Source: Methylobacterium sp. J-068
Lineage (GTDB): Bacteria > Pseudomonadota > Alphaproteobacteria > Rhizobiales > Beijerinckiaceae
DNA length: 44,356 nucleotides
Reading direction: 5' to 3'
Assembly (NCBI RefSeq): GCF_022829445.1
Contig: NZ_JAKSXY010000020.1
Coordinates: 1-44,356 of the forward strand
The notes below the pieces were generated by a model. It worked only from the letters and a program-made list of their open reading frames with translations. It was not told the DNA's origin and did not search any database. The position numbers and the translations under genes were made by a program. Shown here in pieces: positions 42,040-44,356 of this stretch. How positions within the stretch are numbered: the first letter of the stretch is position 1; every line of letters starts with the position of its first letter.

Positions 42040-44356
42040 ATGTCCGCAATCCGACAAACTGTTTTGCATGCCCCCCTCGGCGTCCTCGTGCTCATAGGCC
42101 TGCTCGATCAGGCGGTGGGACAGACGACGTATACGAACACGCTGACCGGAACGAGCGCCGACACGACCTATCCGGCGACGGTCGGTGCGAACGGCACGCG
42201 GACCTATACGTTCGGCAGCGGCGACTCGGTCAGCACCCAGTCGGCCAACGCACAGGACATGGCCGCCATCGACATTACGGGCGGCTCACCGGTCGTTCTG
42301 CGCGCCGGTGCGGACGGCAAGGGATCGCTCGCGATCTCGACGGTCCGCTCCGATCTCACCGCTTGGGGTTATGCCTTCGGCCTCAACCTGACGGGCGGCG
42401 CCAACCTCGTCGTCAACGGAAACAGCACGATCTCCGCCCGGTCCGATCGTGCGGTCGAGTTCGGTACGGCGTGGAGCGGAAGCGAGTCGCACGCCCTGCA
42501 TGTTTACCAGTCCTCCGCGACGTTCAACGGAGACACCAAGCTCTCGGTCTATTCTCCGGGCTACGGGCGCGCGCTGTGGGTCTACCAGGGCAACGTGGTC
42601 TTCAACGGCCGAACCGATATCACGACCCAGGCGAGGGGCGCGGATACGAACGGCGTCTACAATTCCGGTGGCGGCCGGAGCTTCATCGGGTTCAACGGCG
42701 ACCTGAACGTGGTCTCGTCCGGCATCTGGCCGAACGACAACGTGCACGGCATCTACAACGACGGTCAGAACAGTCGCGTCGCGATCGTCGGCAATCTGTC
42801 CATCGCGGCCACATCCTACGGCTCGACCGTGATGGGCATCCGCAACCAGGGCTACCTCACGGTCACGGGCACGGCCGACGTGACCGCGACGGGCCCCCGC
42901 TCGGCCCGGGGGATCAGCAACACCCATAGGACCGCCCGCGTCGCGATCGACGGCGACGTCAACGTCAACGTCACCAACACCACCGGCTACACGCCGTTCG
43001 GCCTGCCGACCGGACTCTCGAACCTGTACGGGCGCGACGGCACGATGACGTTCGGAAGCGCCGCCTCCGTCGCGGTCCGGGGCGTGACCGACAGCTATGC
43101 CATCGATAACACCGGCCTCGTCACGTTCTCCAACCCGAGCAAGCTCGTCACGCTGCGCACGGCGGTCGACTGCGCGACCTGCGGATCCTACGGAATCAAC
43201 AACAACGACGGCGTCGTCACCGTCGCGGGCGGTCTGGATGTCGCGGTCAGCAACACCGGAACGGGCGCGCGCACCGCGATCTTCAACCTCGCCACGGGCG
43301 TGGGCGCGCAGGTCAGCGCCAACCGGGCCGGCGGGCAATTGGTCCGGATCGACGGCGATGTCCTGACCGGCAGCAACCTGCGGAGCGGAACCCTCTACGA
43401 GGGCGTCACCGACCTCAAGCTCGATACGGCCGCGTCCTACCTCAAGGGCAATGTCCTCGGCTACGTCGATCCGAACACCGCCGACACGGACGTGTTCGGC
43501 GCGGGCCGGACCAACCTGACGCTGGCCAACGGGGCCGTGTGGATGCCCACGGGCGGCACGCGCGTGACGAGCGATTTCGGCACGGGCTCCCTGACGGTCG
43601 GGGCGGGCAGCGGCATCGACATGGCGGGCGCCTGGGGCAGCTTCGCGCCCGGCAGCGTGCCGACCTATCAGTACCGGACGCTCAACATCGGCAGCAGCAC
43701 CACCGGCGGCGCCACCGTCGATCTGCGCGACGGCGCGCGGTTCACGATCCTCAGCAACATCCTGGGGGGGACGGCCGACAAGATCGTCTTCGGATCGGGC
43801 ATCGCCGCGTTCACGGCCGCCGGCACGCAGGGCATTCAGATCGCCTACGATCCGGTCCTGCAGAACGCCGCCTGGGTGAATGCCGGCACGCTGAAGACGG
43901 GCGTGACCGTCGCCGCCTCCGCGCCGATCACGATCGTCGACGCGAGCGCCGCCGCAGGCGGCAGCGCCAGGTTCGCCAGCGTCGCCGGCGTGACCAGCCA
44001 ATGGAGCGGCACCTACGAGAACGCCCTGGTGCGGTTCGGATACACCCCCAACGTCGCCCTGGGCGCCGACGGGAAGACGATCGTGCTGACGGGCATCACC
44101 ATCGGTTCGGGCTCGGGTTCGACTGCCGCCACCGCCGCCGCGGTACAGTCCGTGACCCTGGCCTCAACGGAGAGCGCCACCGCGGCGGCCACGACGTCGG
44201 TGGCTTCGACTGCCACGACCGGGACCGCGGCCTCGGCCACTTCGGCGGCCACGACAGCGACCGCGACCTCGGCCGCTCCGGCTGTCACGACAGGGACCGT
44301 GACCTCGGCGGCTCCGGCGGCCACGACCGCGACCGCGACCTCGGCCGCTCCGGCTG
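42040..44356 (+). CDS. Large secreted protein, autotransporter-passenger-like, partial
   Basis: The frame is open from ATG 42040 to the right edge: 772 residues so far, with no stop. A signal peptide (about 1-28, LGVLVLIGLLDQAVG) is followed by a Thr/Ser/Gly/Asn-rich passenger with repeated short beta-type segments such as VNGNSTISARSDRAVEFG, VYQGNVVFNGRTDITT and IRNQGYLTVTGTADVTA, as in pertactin-like beta-helices. One Cys pair (DCATCGSYG) is present. A 12-residue Ala/Thr/Ser/Pro repeat starts at about residue 725. The beta-barrel expected of an autotransporter would lie beyond the window, so the secretion type is inferred. The gene lies after an AT-rich gap and is not in an operon. Confidence 0.75.
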   Translation, partial: MSAIRQTVLHAPLGVLVLIGLLDQAVGQTTYTNTLTGTSADTTYPATVGANGTRTYTFGSGDSVSTQSANAQDMAAIDITGGSPVVLRAGADGKGSLAISTVRSDLTAWGYAFGLNLTGGANLVVNGNSTISARSDRAVEFGTAWSGSESHALHVYQSSATFNGDTKLSVYSPGYGRALWVYQGNVVFNGRTDITTQARGADTNGVYNSGGGRSFIGFNGDLNVVSSGIWPNDNVHGIYNDGQNSRVAIVGNLSIAATSYGSTVMGIRNQGYLTVTGTADVTATGPRSARGISNTHRTARVAIDGDVNVNVTNTTGYTPFGLPTGLSNLYGRDGTMTFGSAASVAVRGVTDSYAIDNTGLVTFSNPSKLVTLRTAVDCATCGSYGINNNDGVVTVAGGLDVAVSNTGTGARTAIFNLATGVGAQVSANRAGGQLVRIDGDVLTGSNLRSGTLYEGVTDLKLDTAASYLKGNVLGYVDPNTADTDVFGAGRTNLTLANGAVWMPTGGTRVTSDFGTGSLTVGAGSGIDMAGAWGSFAPGSVPTYQYRTLNIGSSTTGGATVDLRDGARFTILSNILGGTADKIVFGSGIAAFTAAGTQGIQIAYDPVLQNAAWVNAGTLKTGVTVAASAPITIVDASAAAGGSARFASVAGVTSQWSGTYENALVRFGYTPNVALGADGKTIVLTGITIGSGSGSTAATAAAVQSVTLASTESATAAATTSVASTATTGTAASATSAATTATATSAAPAVTTGTVTSAAPAATTATATSAAPA
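44212..44355 (+). repeat. Four tandem 36-bp units (12-residue Ala/Thr/Ser/Pro repeat), continuing
   Basis: Units at 44212-44247, 44248-44283, 44284-44319 and 44320-44355 encode ATTGTAASATSA, ATTATATSAAPA, VTTGTVTSAAPA and ATTATATSAAPA. The last three share the AAP ending; the first is diverged. The array may extend past the window. Such Ala/Thr/Pro stretches usually form an extended, possibly glycosylated linker in surface proteins. Confidence 0.85.

Noticed and set aside
1..44356. CRISPR array, tRNA or rRNA genes
   Set aside because: No spaced direct repeats of CRISPR type, no tRNA cloverleaf or rRNA sequence noticed. The only regular tandem array is the coding repeat at the right edge.

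Overview
The window is high-GC DNA with few gaps and gene content typical of a soil or plant-associated alphaproteobacterium: cobalamin riboswitches, many LysR regulators, PAAT/DctA uptake systems, aromatic-acid catabolism and several insertion-sequence remnants. Methylobacterium/Methylobacteriaceae is my best guess from overall style; no rRNA or marker gene is present to prove it.

Layout. (1) 1-1790: an IS630-family element, cut by the left edge, sits inside an IS3-family element. (2) 2148-7736: a compact peptide-export locus. Two nearly identical 69-residue double-glycine-leader peptides are followed on the minus strand by an HlyD-type adaptor and a C39-peptidase ABC transporter; an AraC-type regulator is divergent. 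Hairpins, one of them in a repeat that recurs at 29988, separate the peptides from the export genes. This is the best candidate for an undescribed system. (3) 8085-14577: a cobalamin riboswitch heads a BtuB-like receptor, BtuF/BtuC/BtuD-like ABC importer, an unknown protein and a P-loop kinase-like protein. (4) 14639-18261: a second cobalamin riboswitch heads a siderophore-type TonB receptor translationally coupled to a DUF1624-type membrane protein. Both riboswitches end in the same hairpin that hides the ribosome binding site. (5) 18568-20004: a carotenoid-cleavage oxygenase. (6) 20426-23889: LysR regulator divergent from a tautomerase-like protein, an epoxide-hydrolase-like enzyme and a HAD hydrolase, the last two with Tat-like N-termini. 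(7) 24102-29636: LysR regulator divergent from DctA, LeuC/LeuD-like hydro-lyase subunits and a fluoroacetate-dehalogenase-like hydrolase. (8) 30265-34809: sarcosine/N-methyl amino acid oxidase-like flavoenzyme plus a complete polar amino acid ABC importer. (9) 34905-41650: a GalR-GalB-GalC-MFS-PrpD cluster for the lower 4,5-cleavage (gallate/protocatechuate) pathway, flanked by IS1182- and IS5-type remnants. (10) 41660-44356: an AT-rich gap, then a large secreted, probably autotransporter-type protein running off the right edge into 12-residue Ala/Thr/Ser/Pro repeats.

Overall this is an accessory-rich region: a possible microcin-type locus, a corrinoid-uptake region, and at least three substrate-specific catabolic modules, each with its own transporter or regulator, separated by mobile-element debris. 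All function calls are from reading the translated sequence; no database search was possible.
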